Source of the DNA: an uncultured Clostridia bacterium
GTDB taxonomy: Bacteria; Bacillota; Clostridia; Christensenellales; Pumilibacteraceae
Reading direction: 5' to 3'
DNA: 64,000 nucleotides
Assembly: GCA_944363615.1 (NCBI GenBank)
Contig: CALVUQ010000004.1
Location: 1 to 64,000, forward strand
Both the position numbers and the translations under genes were made by a program. Position 1 is the first letter of the stretch. Every line of letters starts with the position of its first letter. Under the pieces are notes generated by a model. That model worked only from the letters and a program-made list of their open reading frames with translations. It searched no databases and was not told the DNA's origin. Shown here piece by piece: positions 36,245 to 44,978 of this stretch.

Positions 36245-37591
36245 ATGAAGTTACAAAAAGCGCAGTTAAGGCTTATAATACTTTTGAACGCCGTTCTCGT
36301 CGTGCTGGTTGCGGCAATCGCCTTAGAGTGCATACTGGGCAACAGGACGATTACGGGGCCCGGCGCCGAAGCGGAAACTCCCGTCGTTAACGACACTCCG
36401 AAGCCCGAATACAGTCTTGTGCGAAAGGCGCGGCTGTCGCTTTCCGACGCCCTTGACCTGGAAATCAATATCGGCGGCAGCGGCGACGAAACTCTTGTTG
36501 AGGCTTACGCTTACGACGGGAAGCTTTACATATTCGGAAACACGACGTCTTCCGACTACGACATGACGGACGCGCAAGGCAGAGCTTTTATGTGCGTAAC
36601 AGATCAGGAGCTTACCACCGAACGCTTTTCCTTTTTGGGAAACGGCGAAAAGCTGGAGCGGGTTATTTTCGGCGAGGGCGGATTTTTGACCGTCTTTTCG
36701 CTTGACGGCAAACTGACGTTAAGGCTTATCGGCTTTGACGGGATCTTAGTCGCTTCCGCGCCCGCGGATACGGTGACCGACGCCGAATTCTGCGACCTGA
36801 AACTTTTCGACGGCAAATACGCGCTGATTTCTTCGCTGAAAAGCAACGCCATAGAAAAAAACAAACTGCTTTTGCAGATTTTCGATTTTAACCTCAGCCT
36901 TACTTACGAAAGGATAATCTCGTCCGCGTACTCGCTTTCCTACATAGACTGCTTCGATCTTTCAGGCGCGTACAAGGTGTTCTTCAACGCCTCTTCGGAC
37001 CTTGGGCGTCATGCGGGAATCGCGGACTGCACTTCGGCCGCCCAACCCGTCCTTACTTACGTAGACAAGGGCGAGGATTACCGTGCGGACGCCGTTGCGC
37101 CTTATTCGGGCGGCTGGGCGATGGCCGTGGTTTACCGCGACGAGGGCGGAATCATGCTTCTTAACGGCAGCTTTAAAAAGCAATCCGTCGTCTATTGCGA
37201 AACCCCTTCCCCCGACCGCGCGGAAATCATGTTTGCCGACGGACTTTATTACGCGACTTTCTTTACGGCCGACGGCAGCGATACATACGCATACGACCCC
37301 TTATTCTCCGCCGCAAGAGACCTGCCCTCCTTCGACGGACTAAGCGCGCTGTTCGACTGCGTTTCGGGTAACGGCTATGCCCTGTTCCTCGGCAAAAGCG
37401 AAACGGGACTTGCCGCAATAGGCAGCGCAGAAACCTATTACAGGGAATTTGCGGGCACCGAAGCGGATAACGCGATACTCGTAAAAAGCGGCGACAACAT
37501 TTTCGTCGCGGCTGTAGTGAAAGGAGTAAACTCGGACGTGACCGACAACTTCGGCGGCGCGGACGTATGGCTTGCGAGGCTTAGAACGTAA
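36245..37591 (+). CDS. Membrane-anchored protein of unknown function, possible beta-propeller
   Basis: A 448-residue protein with one N-terminal transmembrane helix (about 9-30), a Pro/Thr linker and an extracytoplasmic part. The outer part has repeated blade-like strands such as DGKLYIFGN, GGFLTVFSLDGKLTLRL, SGGWAMAVVY and ADGLYYATFF, spaced roughly 45-60 residues, which suggests a beta-propeller. No catalytic motif is recognised. GAGGTG precedes the ATG. It follows murG on the same strand after 77 bp and ends at a bidirectional terminator, so co-transcription with murG is possible. Confidence 0.75.
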   Translation: MKLQKAQLRLIILLNAVLVVLVAAIALECILGNRTITGPGAEAETPVVNDTPKPEYSLVRKARLSLSDALDLEINIGGSGDETLVEAYAYDGKLYIFGNTTSSDYDMTDAQGRAFMCVTDQELTTERFSFLGNGEKLERVIFGEGGFLTVFSLDGKLTLRLIGFDGILVASAPADTVTDAEFCDLKLFDGKYALISSLKSNAIEKNKLLLQIFDFNLSLTYERIISSAYSLSYIDCFDLSGAYKVFFNASSDLGRHAGIADCTSAAQPVLTYVDKGEDYRADAVAPYSGGWAMAVVYRDEGGIMLLNGSFKKQSVVYCETPSPDRAEIMFADGLYYATFFTADGSDTYAYDPLFSAARDLPSFDGLSALFDCVSGNGYALFLGKSETGLAAIGSAETYYREFAGTEADNAILVKSGDNIFVAAVVKGVNSDVTDNFGGADVWLARLRT

Positions 37592-37692
37592 CGCTGCGAT
37601 TCAATCTCTTTTAAAATCGGCCCGCAATAAGAATTCGCAAGTTTTCTTGCCGCCTTTACGCGCGCAAATATCGTGAAAAATTAAAACAAATA

Positions 37693-37731
37693 AAAAAGCC
37701 GCGCAAGTATTTTTATAGCGCGGCTATTTTT
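37693..37731. terminator. Bidirectional intrinsic terminator
   Basis: AGCCGCGC (37697-37704) pairs perfectly with GCGCGGCT (37718-37725). A-rich sequence precedes and T-rich sequence follows. It lies between the plus-strand unknown gene and the minus-strand microprotein. Confidence 0.8.
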
Positions 37732-37874
37732 AACTCCTTTTCGGGATTGCGTTTAGGACCGAATCGGCAAACCGACCGTCATGTAACGCTTAAACTCAAG
37801 TAATTGATTATTTTTACGGGTAAACTTAAGAGTAAACGGACTTTTTACAGTCGCCGTAAAACCTGACCCGCAAT

Positions 37875-37943
37875 TCAGCGGTTGTTTTTTGCTACGGCAA
37901 GAAAGAAAAAAATTATTCCCAGTACGACCAATACACCTATCAT
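37875..37943 (-). CDS. 22-residue predicted membrane microprotein
   Basis: A very short frame starts MIGVLVVLG, continues as an unbroken hydrophobic stretch and ends with KNNR. The whole product is one transmembrane helix with a positively charged tail. AAAGGAG lies ten bases before the ATG. The frame sits about 160 bp after the SGNH hydrolase gene on the same strand and ends before the terminator at 37693-37731, so it could be read from the hydrolase promoter. I know no family match. Small single-helix proteins of this type are often regulators of membrane complexes or type I toxins. That is inference. Confidence 0.55.
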   Translation of the reverse strand: MIGVLVVLGIIFFFLAVAKNNR

Positions 37944-38100
37944 TTGCGCATTTCTCCTTTTTTTGGGAAATCAAAATAAAACAATCTTATTCGATTTATT
38001 TCCGATAAATTAAATACGGATATTGCGGATTCAGGCTGAAAGCGTTTCAGTCGGAAAAATCAGTCGCGATGCTTTTTGCCGTTTTCCCGTCTGCCCGGAC

Positions 38101-38721
38101 TCAGTATATGCTTAATCTCTTGATTATTTCTTCCGCGATAAGCGAGCTGCCGTATTCGTTGGGATGCACGCCGTCGGCCGAAAGCGATATTTCGGGATGG
38201 GCTACTTCAAACGCCGCCATTATTCCGTCCAAAGGCACGTATTCCACTCCTTCTTCGCGGCAGGCTTTGCGAAGCAGCAGAATTTTAGGCATAAGATCTT
38301 CGTAATAGCAGTATTTTGCGGGATCGTCCTTGGTAAGGAAAGGCTCCAGCACCATCATTTCGGCGCCCAGCTTCCTGACGCCCGAAATTACTTTTTTGAC
38401 GTTTTCGTAATACGTCTCAGCCGCCGTCGGATCGTTGGAATCGTATCTGCGCCAGGTATCGTTGATTCCTATAAGCATGATTACGTTGTCGGGCTTAAGC
38501 GAAACTACGAACTCTTCGAATTTCTCTACAAGGTCGGCGGAACGGTATCCGCTTATTCCGCGGTTGAAAACCTCCGCATTTTTAAACAAGAACGTGTTGT
38601 TTATGTAACTTTCCACCTTTTTGGAAAACGTGGAAAGCGAATGCACGTCGTTGCGGTCACGCCCCGCGTCCGTAATGGAATCCCCTATGAAAACTATTCT
38701 TGCATTGTCCTTGATTTTCAT
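38101..38721 (-). CDS. SGNH/GDSL-type esterase or deacetylase
   Basis: A 206-residue SGNH hydrolase. Block I is FIGDSITDAG (nucleophile Ser15), block II has the Gly in NRGISGYRS, block III is GINDTWR (Asn) and block V is DGVHPNEYG (Asp and His). Such enzymes remove acetyl or acyl groups from carbohydrates or lipids. No signal peptide is visible, so it acts in the cytosol, perhaps on acetylated sugars taken up by the cell. GGAGA precedes the ATG, and a full-consensus promoter lies about 100 bp upstream. Confidence 0.88.
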   Translation of the reverse strand: MKIKDNARIVFIGDSITDAGRDRNDVHSLSTFSKKVESYINNTFLFKNAEVFNRGISGYRSADLVEKFEEFVVSLKPDNVIMLIGINDTWRRYDSNDPTAAETYYENVKKVISGVRKLGAEMMVLEPFLTKDDPAKYCYYEDLMPKILLLRKACREEGVEYVPLDGIMAAFEVAHPEISLSADGVHPNEYGSSLIAEEIIKRLSIY

Positions 38722-38818
38722 CTTTAATTGTCTCCTGCGAGTTTGTTTAATCCGCCCGAATATGCGCGGTGCAGAATTGAACTGCCCTATGTCTACTTCA
38801 GAACTCCTTATAAGTCAT

Positions 38819-38847
38819 ATTATAATAATGAAAATTCATCTTGTCAA
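38819..38847 (-). promoter_or_regulatory. Full-consensus sigma-A promoter of the SGNH hydrolase gene
   Basis: TTGACA (38842-38847) and TATAAT (38819-38824) on the minus strand are exactly 17 bp apart. Confidence 0.8.
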
Positions 38848-39005
38848 CAAAAATACACAACCGCAAAAGCTATAACAATATAAATTTCGCAGCATGTCCC
38901 AATACCTCAAAGTTATACAACAACAATTACTGAAACACTTAAAACACCCGGATAATTTTTATAAAAAAAATTATTATGTCAAATCAGTTTTCTTTTCCAA
39001 TACTC

Positions 39006-39034
39006 TTGACTTTTGGCTTAAACCGTAATATAAT
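39006..39034 (+). promoter_or_regulatory. Sigma-A promoter of a small RNA
   Basis: TTGACT (39006-39011), 17 bp and TATAAT (39029-39034) point to transcription starting near 39041, where no reading frame follows. Confidence 0.75.
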
Positions 39035-39040
39035 ATTTAT

Positions 39041-39133
39041 TAAGGTAGGCGCGACTCGTATCGAGGTTGTAAGGGACATTTTGTCGACTTGCAAGCGCAA
39101 CAAAGAGTAACGGTTGTTACTCTTTATTTTTTT
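39041..39133 (+). ncRNA. Candidate stand-alone small RNA, about 90 nt
   Basis: A promoter, a compact fold and a perfect terminator bound this segment. GCGC near the 5' end can pair with GCGC before the terminator and enclose two hairpins: CGACUCG with CGAGGUUG, and UUGUAAG with CUUGCAA holding GACA/UGUC inside. The terminator is AAAGAGTAAC with GTTACTCTTT and seven T. There is no open frame with a ribosome site. I cannot match it to 6S, SRP RNA, RNase P RNA, tmRNA or a riboswitch class from memory. Confidence 0.65.
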
Positions 39134-39388
39134 GTCCTTTAATTTGTTTCCGTGCTGCTGCCAAATCCCGAGCTTTACTTGATTTAAATTTTTTTTCGTT
39201 CAAGAGACCTTTATATTCCGCAAAACCCAAAAAATTCAACCGATGTGCAATTTTTTAAGCTTTAATTTATATTTCTTCGTCCGACTTTATTACAACATAG
39301 TAAGTTTGTCGCAAATTTATTTCTTTTTTTATTGCTACTCAATCATAATATTAAAAATAGTTCTTGCCCATTTAACTATAACCGGCTA
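39134..39388. other. AT-rich spacer between two small RNA candidates
   Basis: I see no gene, strong promoter or terminator in this stretch of very AT-rich sequence. Confidence 0.4.
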
Positions 39389-39417
39389 TTGACAATTTTC
39401 GGTTGCTGTGATAATAT
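39389..39417 (+). promoter_or_regulatory. Sigma-A promoter of a second small RNA
   Basis: TTGACA (39389-39394), 17 bp and TAATAT (39412-39417) predict a start near 39424. Confidence 0.7.
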
Positions 39418-39423
39418 GATATT

Positions 39424-39541
39424 GACCGCCAGCCCCTGTAAGGGGAAGCAACGGGATTTCCGCGTTGACAGAGAAGAACGTTTGGTCTTCGTGCGTAGAC
39501 TTCTCACTTAACCGTCTGAAAAAACAGGCGGTTATTTTTTT
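39424..39541 (+). ncRNA. Candidate stand-alone small RNA, about 118 nt
   Basis: Three hairpins precede a terminator. CCCC-UGUAA-GGGG comes first, then CAACG with CGUUG closed over GGA/UCC, then a longer stem GAGAAG with CUUCUC. The terminator pairs AACCGTCTG with CAGGCGGTT (39510-39533) and is followed by seven T. No plausible frame with a ribosome site lies inside, and the next gene is on the other strand, so this is not a leader. I do not recognise the RNA family. Confidence 0.65.
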
Positions 39542-39580
39542 ATTTAAAAAACCGATCTTAACACCGTCGGTTTTTTAAAT
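39542..39580. terminator. Bidirectional intrinsic terminator
   Basis: A perfect 14-bp stem, ATTTAAAAAACCGA with TCGGTTTTTTAAAT, stands directly after the second small RNA. On the minus strand it could stop the beta-galactosidase transcript. Confidence 0.7.
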
Positions 39581-39795
39581 ATTTTTTTATTATTATAAAA
39601 CAAAGATTTATAAATAAAGTTTATTTTAAATTGCGAAAAAATTTTTTTTCGCAGGCTTTTATTCACGCGCTAAAAAACGACTATCCGCCCGTATAACTGC
39701 TTAAAAATAAGACAAGACTTCAAACGCACCCGAAAAAGCAAAAACGAAAAAATGAGTTAATAACATTCGGAGCGGCAAAATTCCGCACGAAAGGC

Positions 39796-41670
39796 TTATC
39801 GCTTGTCTAAAGTCGGTTGACTTGTCACCGCGTTGTCCGAAAAATCCGAGTCCCCGAACGGAGAACGAAATTTGCCCTTCCCCGTAAGCTGCTGACGGTC
39901 GGTAAGAAAAACGCTTTTGTCCGTGCCGCCGCGGCAATCCGTGACGACGATTTCGTTTCTGCCGATTTTTATTAGCGGCGAAGGGAGATATACGGTTTTA
40001 TGCGGGCCGCACGCAAAATATCTGCCGAGGTTAAATCCGTTAATAAATATGCTTCCTCGCGTAAATCCTTTCAGACTGACGAAAGTTTCGCCTTTTTCGT
40101 CGGCGTAGAATTCGCCTTTATAAAGGGTGTGACCGTCTTTTATGACTGCGCCGTCCAAAGGCTTGAACACCGCGTCGGGAATATGATCGAAAGTAACGCA
40201 ATAGACGTCGAAGTCGTAGAGCACACGATTGCCCTGATAAAGCACGTTGCCGATTATACCTTTTTTGTCGTAAAGCACGTTGCCGTGATTGCACCTGCCG
40301 AGATTTTCGACCACGATGTCTACGCGGGTATCGGGCGCCGACGCGTCAACCTTGACAACGGTTTCTTTTTCGCCGTCGCGCACTATTTCGCCTGCGGGCT
40401 TACCGTTGACGTAAACGGTTGCAATGTCGCGCACGTTTTCTATCCCGAGGCTTATCGGGCTTAAAGAGGGCTTGGCGATACGCGTAGAGTATACAATCGT
40501 ACCGTATCCCTGCCCTGCCTCCTCCATGGAAATCGGTTTATAGCAGAAAGTTTTTTTGTCCTTGAGCAAGTCGAGATTGTCCGCAACGGAGGCAAAAGAC
40601 GTAAGCTTAACCTCCCCGTATTCCACTGTTTTAACGGGGGAAACGGAAAGCTTAGGAAGTTTTTTACCGAGGTGCTTGTAAATGACTTCGCGCTCGGCAA
40701 GATATTTATCGGTTATTTCGCCGTACTCGTTTAGCGGTGCGTCCGCGTCGTAAGAGGAACTTTGAACCAAAAACGTGCTTTTGCCGTCGACTTGTTCGTA
40801 AACGGCGCCGTTCATGTAGCCGAAATTGCTTCCGCCGTGCGCCATGTAAAGATTGACCGACGCACCCTCGTTTAATATAGTGTCGAGGTGAGAGGCGATT
40901 ACTTTTGCGGAGCGGTGCGAATAATCCATATTGTATTTTACGCTTCTGCCGTTCCAGAATTCTGTAATCATGACGGGAAAATCGGGGCGCAGGCGCTTTA
41001 TCATGTCTATGCTGTCTTTTGCTTCGTAACCGCGGAAATTGCCCGTTGCTAACAGCGAAGGTACAGACCCGCTTTCAAACATGAATTCGTCGGATTTCCA
41101 TGCGCCGTCTGAGGTGAACAACAAGCAGTTTAACCCCTCGTTTACAAGGTGATTTTTTACCGTTTCGAGATGCTCGGGGCAAACGGTGAAACCGCCGTAC
41201 TCGTTTTCCGCCTGAACTGCGATAATGCAGCCGCCGTTTTCGGCAAGACGGGGTCTTAAGATTTCCGCGACTCGGCTTAAATACCTCAGTGCGTATTTAA
41301 GATATTCCGGGTCATTGCTGCGAAGCGCGCAGTTTTTATTCAGCAGCCACCACGGAAGCCCGCCCAGGTCGCATTCCGAACATATATAAGGGCCGGGACG
41401 GACAATCACGTTAAAGCCCAGTTTCCCGCATAAATCGATATAGGCGCCTGCGTCCAGCATTCCCGAAAAATCGAATTTTCCCTCCTCTTTTTCGTGATAA
41501 TGCCACGCCATATAAGTTTCGACGGTGTTAAGCCCCATTTCCTTAAGCTTTTTAAGTCTTGTTTCCCATTGCTCGGGCAAAACGCGGAAATAGTGCATTG
41601 CTCCGCTTATAATCCTAAACGGCTGCCCGTTTAACAAAAATTCCCCTTTTGTGACGGTTAACGCGCTCAT
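39796..41670 (-). CDS. Glycoside hydrolase family 35 beta-galactosidase
   Basis: A 624-residue GH35 enzyme that releases terminal beta-galactose. The N-terminal barrel starts FRIISGAMHYFRVLP. The acid/base is Glu157 in VQAENEYG and the nucleophile is Glu237 in ITEFWNG; HGGSNFGYMNGA is also typical. C-terminal beta-sandwich domains include the GFNLGRYF motif seen in the family. No signal peptide is visible, so it is probably cytosolic and acts on imported oligosaccharides. I use the ATG at 41670, nine bases after GAGG; a TTG three codons upstream directly abuts the site. Confidence 0.92.
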   Translation of the reverse strand: MSALTVTKGEFLLNGQPFRIISGAMHYFRVLPEQWETRLKKLKEMGLNTVETYMAWHYHEKEEGKFDFSGMLDAGAYIDLCGKLGFNVIVRPGPYICSECDLGGLPWWLLNKNCALRSNDPEYLKYALRYLSRVAEILRPRLAENGGCIIAVQAENEYGGFTVCPEHLETVKNHLVNEGLNCLLFTSDGAWKSDEFMFESGSVPSLLATGNFRGYEAKDSIDMIKRLRPDFPVMITEFWNGRSVKYNMDYSHRSAKVIASHLDTILNEGASVNLYMAHGGSNFGYMNGAVYEQVDGKSTFLVQSSSYDADAPLNEYGEITDKYLAEREVIYKHLGKKLPKLSVSPVKTVEYGEVKLTSFASVADNLDLLKDKKTFCYKPISMEEAGQGYGTIVYSTRIAKPSLSPISLGIENVRDIATVYVNGKPAGEIVRDGEKETVVKVDASAPDTRVDIVVENLGRCNHGNVLYDKKGIIGNVLYQGNRVLYDFDVYCVTFDHIPDAVFKPLDGAVIKDGHTLYKGEFYADEKGETFVSLKGFTRGSIFINGFNLGRYFACGPHKTVYLPSPLIKIGRNEIVVTDCRGGTDKSVFLTDRQQLTGKGKFRSPFGDSDFSDNAVTSQPTLDKR

Positions 41671-41707
41671 TCCATTCAACCTCTTTCAAACTAAAATATG
41701 TAGAACA

Positions 41708-41736
41708 AGTATATCCTAAAGGGAGAAAATTGACAA
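41708..41736 (-). promoter_or_regulatory. Sigma-A promoter of the beta-galactosidase gene
   Basis: TTGTCA (41731-41736) and TATACT (41708-41713) on the minus strand are 17 bp apart, about 38 bp before the start codon. Confidence 0.6.
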
Positions 41737-41797
41737 CTCGTTTTTTAGCCTGACAATGTCGTTTTTTCGCTTGCGACATCATTAGAAAAAGTAATGC

Positions 41798-42382
41798 TCA
41801 GAAAAACACGCCCTCAATGAAAATTTTAAGGCCTATCGCGACGAGTATTATTCCGCCGATAAGTTCCGCTTTGTCCGCAAGCACCGCGCCGAATTTCTTG
41901 CCGATAAACACCGCCGCAAGGCTTATTATAAACGTGCAGGCGGCAATCAGGGCGCACGCGGCGAAAATATTTATCTTCAGAGCGCCGCTTTCGCTTAACG
42001 CAAGCAGACTTATCCCGACCGCAAGCGCGTCTATCGAGGTCACAATCGCCTGAACGGTAAGCGCGCTTACGCTAAGGTTTTTATCGGCGGGCTCTTCCTC
42101 TTCCTGCTTCTTTTTAAGCGCCTCGTATATCATTCTGCCGCCTATAAAGCCCAGAAGAACAAACGCAACGTACGGCGCAACAGAGGCTACCGCTTCGGCA
42201 AACAGCGTCCCAGCAAAATAACCGATAAGCGGCATTACGCCCTGAAAAACCCCGAAAAACAACGCTATAAGCAACACTTTCCATATCCGCATTTTAGGTT
42301 CGTTAAGCCCGTTTGTCATGCTGACCGCCGCCGCGTCCATGGAAAGCCCCACTCCCGTTAGCAAAACCTCCAATATCCCCAT
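41798..42382 (-). CDS. mntP: Manganese efflux pump MntP
   Basis: A 194-residue membrane protein with six predicted helices and two related halves. The family marks are GLSMDAAAVSMTNG in the first half and TSIDALAVGISL in the second, each placing an Asp in a helix that lines the ion path. An acidic/basic loop (KKKQEEEEPADK) joins the halves. MntP exports Mn(II) when it is in excess. The gene is preceded by a manganese-type riboswitch and its own promoter, which fits metal-induced expression. AAAGGAGAGG precedes the ATG. Confidence 0.95.
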   Translation of the reverse strand: MGILEVLLTGVGLSMDAAAVSMTNGLNEPKMRIWKVLLIALFFGVFQGVMPLIGYFAGTLFAEAVASVAPYVAFVLLGFIGGRMIYEALKKKQEEEEPADKNLSVSALTVQAIVTSIDALAVGISLLALSESGALKINIFAACALIAACTFIISLAAVFIGKKFGAVLADKAELIGGIILVAIGLKIFIEGVFF

Positions 42383-42453
42383 AAATAAAACCTCTCCTTT
42401 ATCCTTATTTGAAAGCGGAAGAAATTATACTTGAACGGACACAGGCACGGAAA

Positions 42454-42496
42454 TAAAAAAACGAGACCATGCACTTTACCCGTGCATAAGTCTCGT
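42454..42496 (-). terminator. Riboswitch-controlled terminator before mntP
   Basis: ACGAGAC and GTCTCGT close a stem with inner ATGCAC/GTGCAT, followed by seven T. The first arm is also part of the aptamer's 3' strand, so Mn binding and termination can exclude each other. Confidence 0.75.
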
Positions 42497-42572
42497 CAAT
42501 TACTATTAAACCCGGACAAAAGTCCATTGTGTGGATTTAACAACTTCAGGTGAAGCCGACTACTCCCTTATG
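42489..42572 (-). promoter_or_regulatory. yybP-ykoY manganese riboswitch
   Basis: On the minus strand the leader begins AAGGGAGTAGTCGG, matching the conserved GGGGAGUAG entry of this class. A long arm with UUAAAUCC/GGGUUUAA and GGAC-UUUU-GUCC follows, then ACGAGAC near the 3' end. The expression platform is an intrinsic terminator that uses the same GAGAC strand. The downstream gene is mntP, a known partner of this riboswitch. Confidence 0.85.
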
Positions 42573-42580
42573 ATAATATT

Positions 42581-42609
42581 ATATTATCAAATCGCCTTGC
42601 GGTTGTCAA
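42581..42609 (-). promoter_or_regulatory. Sigma-A promoter of the mntP transcript
   Basis: TTGACA (42604-42609) and TAATAT (42581-42586) on the minus strand are 17 bp apart, just upstream of the aptamer. Confidence 0.75.
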
Positions 42610-42732
42610 CTTAATTTTCGCAATTGCGGACAAGTTGTCTTTAAGGAACTCACTTAAGTTCATTCGGCTTTAAATTCCTCCACGTCGCCGTAAGTTTCAG
42701 CCGCCCTTCCGCAACGGACTACAGCGAATCGG

Positions 42733-44748
42733 TCAGAAAGTAAATTCGGTGCGGCGGATAATATGGTCCTGGTAACAGGTATCCAGCTCCCTGAAATAAC
42801 CGCTCCAGCCCCAGACGCGGACAATCAGATTGGGATATTTTTCGGGATGTTTCTGCGCGTCGATAAGTCTGTCGCGGTTGACGGCGTTTATCTGTATCTG
42901 ATGCCCCCCAAGGTCTATGAAAGTCTTTATCAGCGCCGCCGTTTTCTTCTCTCCCTCGGAGTTGCGGAAAACCGTGTCGTGAATCTCTATCGTAAACGGG
43001 CCGCCGTTGCATACCTTTTTAAGGTCGGCTTTGGTAAACGACTGCACGGCGGAAAGCGGCCCTTGGATTACCGCGTCAAGCGACGGCGAAAAACTGGACC
43101 CGTATGCCTGGCCCGCGCGTCTTCCGTCCGCGGTAGCGCCCACTTTAGCCGCGCTTAAAACGTATTCCATGGCGCTTCCGGTACCCGCGCGGTATATTCC
43201 GCCGCGGTTATTGGGCCTTTTGTTGAGAAAAAGCGCGAATTTATCTATCAGAAACGTCCCCAGTTCATCTACGTAATCGTCGTTGTTGCCCATCTTGGGG
43301 CACTCAAGCAACTTGCGCCTGAGTTCGCCGTATCCGTTAAAATCCGCGTCAAGAGCGGCAATAAGCTGCGCGCAGGACAGTTCCTTTTTCTCAAAAATCA
43401 GCTTTTTTATCGCGGCAAGCGCGTCTGCGGCGTTGGATATCCCCGCGCCATGAACGCCGAAATTGTTGTATTCGGCGCCGCCTTGCGATACGTCCCTGCC
43501 TTTTTCGATACAATGCAGAATAAACCCCGAAGTAAACACCGAATAAGGCGTGCGGAATTTGTTGCAATCCTCTATAATGCTGTCGCATTCGTCGGCTATT
43601 TCACGTCCGACATAAGCAAGGAATTCGTCGAAATTCGCCGAAGAAGCAAGATGCTTTCTTACCGCGCGGTCTACGACAAGCGGGAAATTCATTACTCCTA
43701 TGTTGGGTATGTCCGCGCCGCAACGCGGGACTATGAATTCCCAGCACGCCGCAACGGTGTAATTGCGCGCGTCCTTAAGATCGTACCCCCAGTCAACCAG
43801 TGCGTCGATAACCACATCGTCGTTTGAATACTGGGGAAAGCCCAAGCCCTGTTTGGTAAGGCGGGTTCCGCGCTCGTAGACCGAAAGCGGAGTGTTTTTG
43901 TTTACCCTCAGGTTAATCTTGGGATCGATTATTTTAAGCTCTTCGGACGCAGTCAGGCACATTTCGCTGAGCTCATTGAACGACGGGTTGCCCTCTTCGT
44001 CGCAGCCGCCAAGCACCATGCTTTGTCCGTTGTCGCCCTGCTGCATGCCGGTATACAAATCCGTGTCGAAATTAAGCGAGATGAAAAACAGTTCCGTAAG
44101 TTCAAGCAGTTCTTCGCGGCTTGCTCCGTTTTTTACCGACGCGAGGTAATACGGATACATATACTGGTCGAATCTTCCGATAGTGACGTGATTTACATTG
44201 TTAAGCCTTAAAGCGTACTGCAGAAAATGAACGGTTACAAGCGCCTCGTAATAGTCGCGGGCGCCGTGCAAAGGCACCGCGGAAAGCGCGTTGTACAGCT
44301 TTTCGCAGCCCGCTTTTTGCGCCGCGGTACGGTATTTTTCCACAATGCGTGCGCAGGCGTCGAAAGTAACGAAAAGCGCGTCGTAAAACCTTTTTGCCTC
44401 TTCGTCGGCGCCCTCGTACTTTTGTTGCGCAAGCTTTTTCAAGCCCTCGATACCTGTTTCAAGCACCGTTTCGTAATCCACCGTAATGTTGCCCATCTCG
44501 AAAATATAGGGCGCGTTAAGCGTGTCGTCTACGGGCAGTAGACGGTTAAAACGGTTAAAGCCGAAAAGGTCCTCGCCGTACAAAACGGGTTCTTCGGCGT
44601 CAAGAGCCGCCTTAAACAGTTGTGCGCTGCGCATTGCGGGATTAAATTCGTTTAACGCGCTTGTAAGATTTACTCCGCCATCGGCGCGCGTTTTGCGATA
44701 GCCGCCGTCGAGAAGAAACTCCAGTCTGTTTTTTACTTTTTCAGTCAT
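42733..44748 (-). CDS. Glycyl-radical enzyme of unknown substrate
   Basis: A 671-residue member of the pyruvate formate-lyase/diol dehydratase superfamily. The thiyl cysteine is Cys335 in AACWEF, followed by Trp and Glu337, the CxE pattern of dehydratases and C-N/C-S lyases rather than the Cys-Cys pair of true formate lyase. The glycyl radical site is RVWGWSG with Gly647; most relatives have RVxGY. Most known members have about 750-850 residues, so this is a short form. It needs the activase encoded 230 bp upstream. Candidate reactions are a dehydration or elimination on a small polar substrate, which is inference. Oxygen would destroy the radical, so strict anaerobiosis is implied. Confidence 0.85.
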   Translation of the reverse strand: MTEKVKNRLEFLLDGGYRKTRADGGVNLTSALNEFNPAMRSAQLFKAALDAEEPVLYGEDLFGFNRFNRLLPVDDTLNAPYIFEMGNITVDYETVLETGIEGLKKLAQQKYEGADEEAKRFYDALFVTFDACARIVEKYRTAAQKAGCEKLYNALSAVPLHGARDYYEALVTVHFLQYALRLNNVNHVTIGRFDQYMYPYYLASVKNGASREELLELTELFFISLNFDTDLYTGMQQGDNGQSMVLGGCDEEGNPSFNELSEMCLTASEELKIIDPKINLRVNKNTPLSVYERGTRLTKQGLGFPQYSNDDVVIDALVDWGYDLKDARNYTVAACWEFIVPRCGADIPNIGVMNFPLVVDRAVRKHLASSANFDEFLAYVGREIADECDSIIEDCNKFRTPYSVFTSGFILHCIEKGRDVSQGGAEYNNFGVHGAGISNAADALAAIKKLIFEKKELSCAQLIAALDADFNGYGELRRKLLECPKMGNNDDYVDELGTFLIDKFALFLNKRPNNRGGIYRAGTGSAMEYVLSAAKVGATADGRRAGQAYGSSFSPSLDAVIQGPLSAVQSFTKADLKKVCNGGPFTIEIHDTVFRNSEGEKKTAALIKTFIDLGGHQIQINAVNRDRLIDAQKHPEKYPNLIVRVWGWSGYFRELDTCYQDHIIRRTEFTF

Positions 44749-44978
44749 TTTTTTAATAACTCCTTTTTGCCTTTAAGGTCCGTAACGGCGTTTTGCGGCC
44801 GTGGGCATTTAATTTAATAAGACGTTAATGCGCGACGATTTTTTGTCTTTTTCGTTGTTAATTGTCGGGTTTTTATCTTACGGCGCTTTTCGGGCGGTCC
44901 CCATTACGCGGCCGCAAAGCGGTTTACCTTTTCCGCAAATACCTTAAAGCGTAAATATGAATTTAACGCGCTTTTTCG

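Noticed and set aside
37753-37974. 73-codon minus-strand frame
   Set aside because: It has no matching ribosome site and mixed composition. The overlapping 22-codon frame has a proper site and a coherent hydrophobic product.
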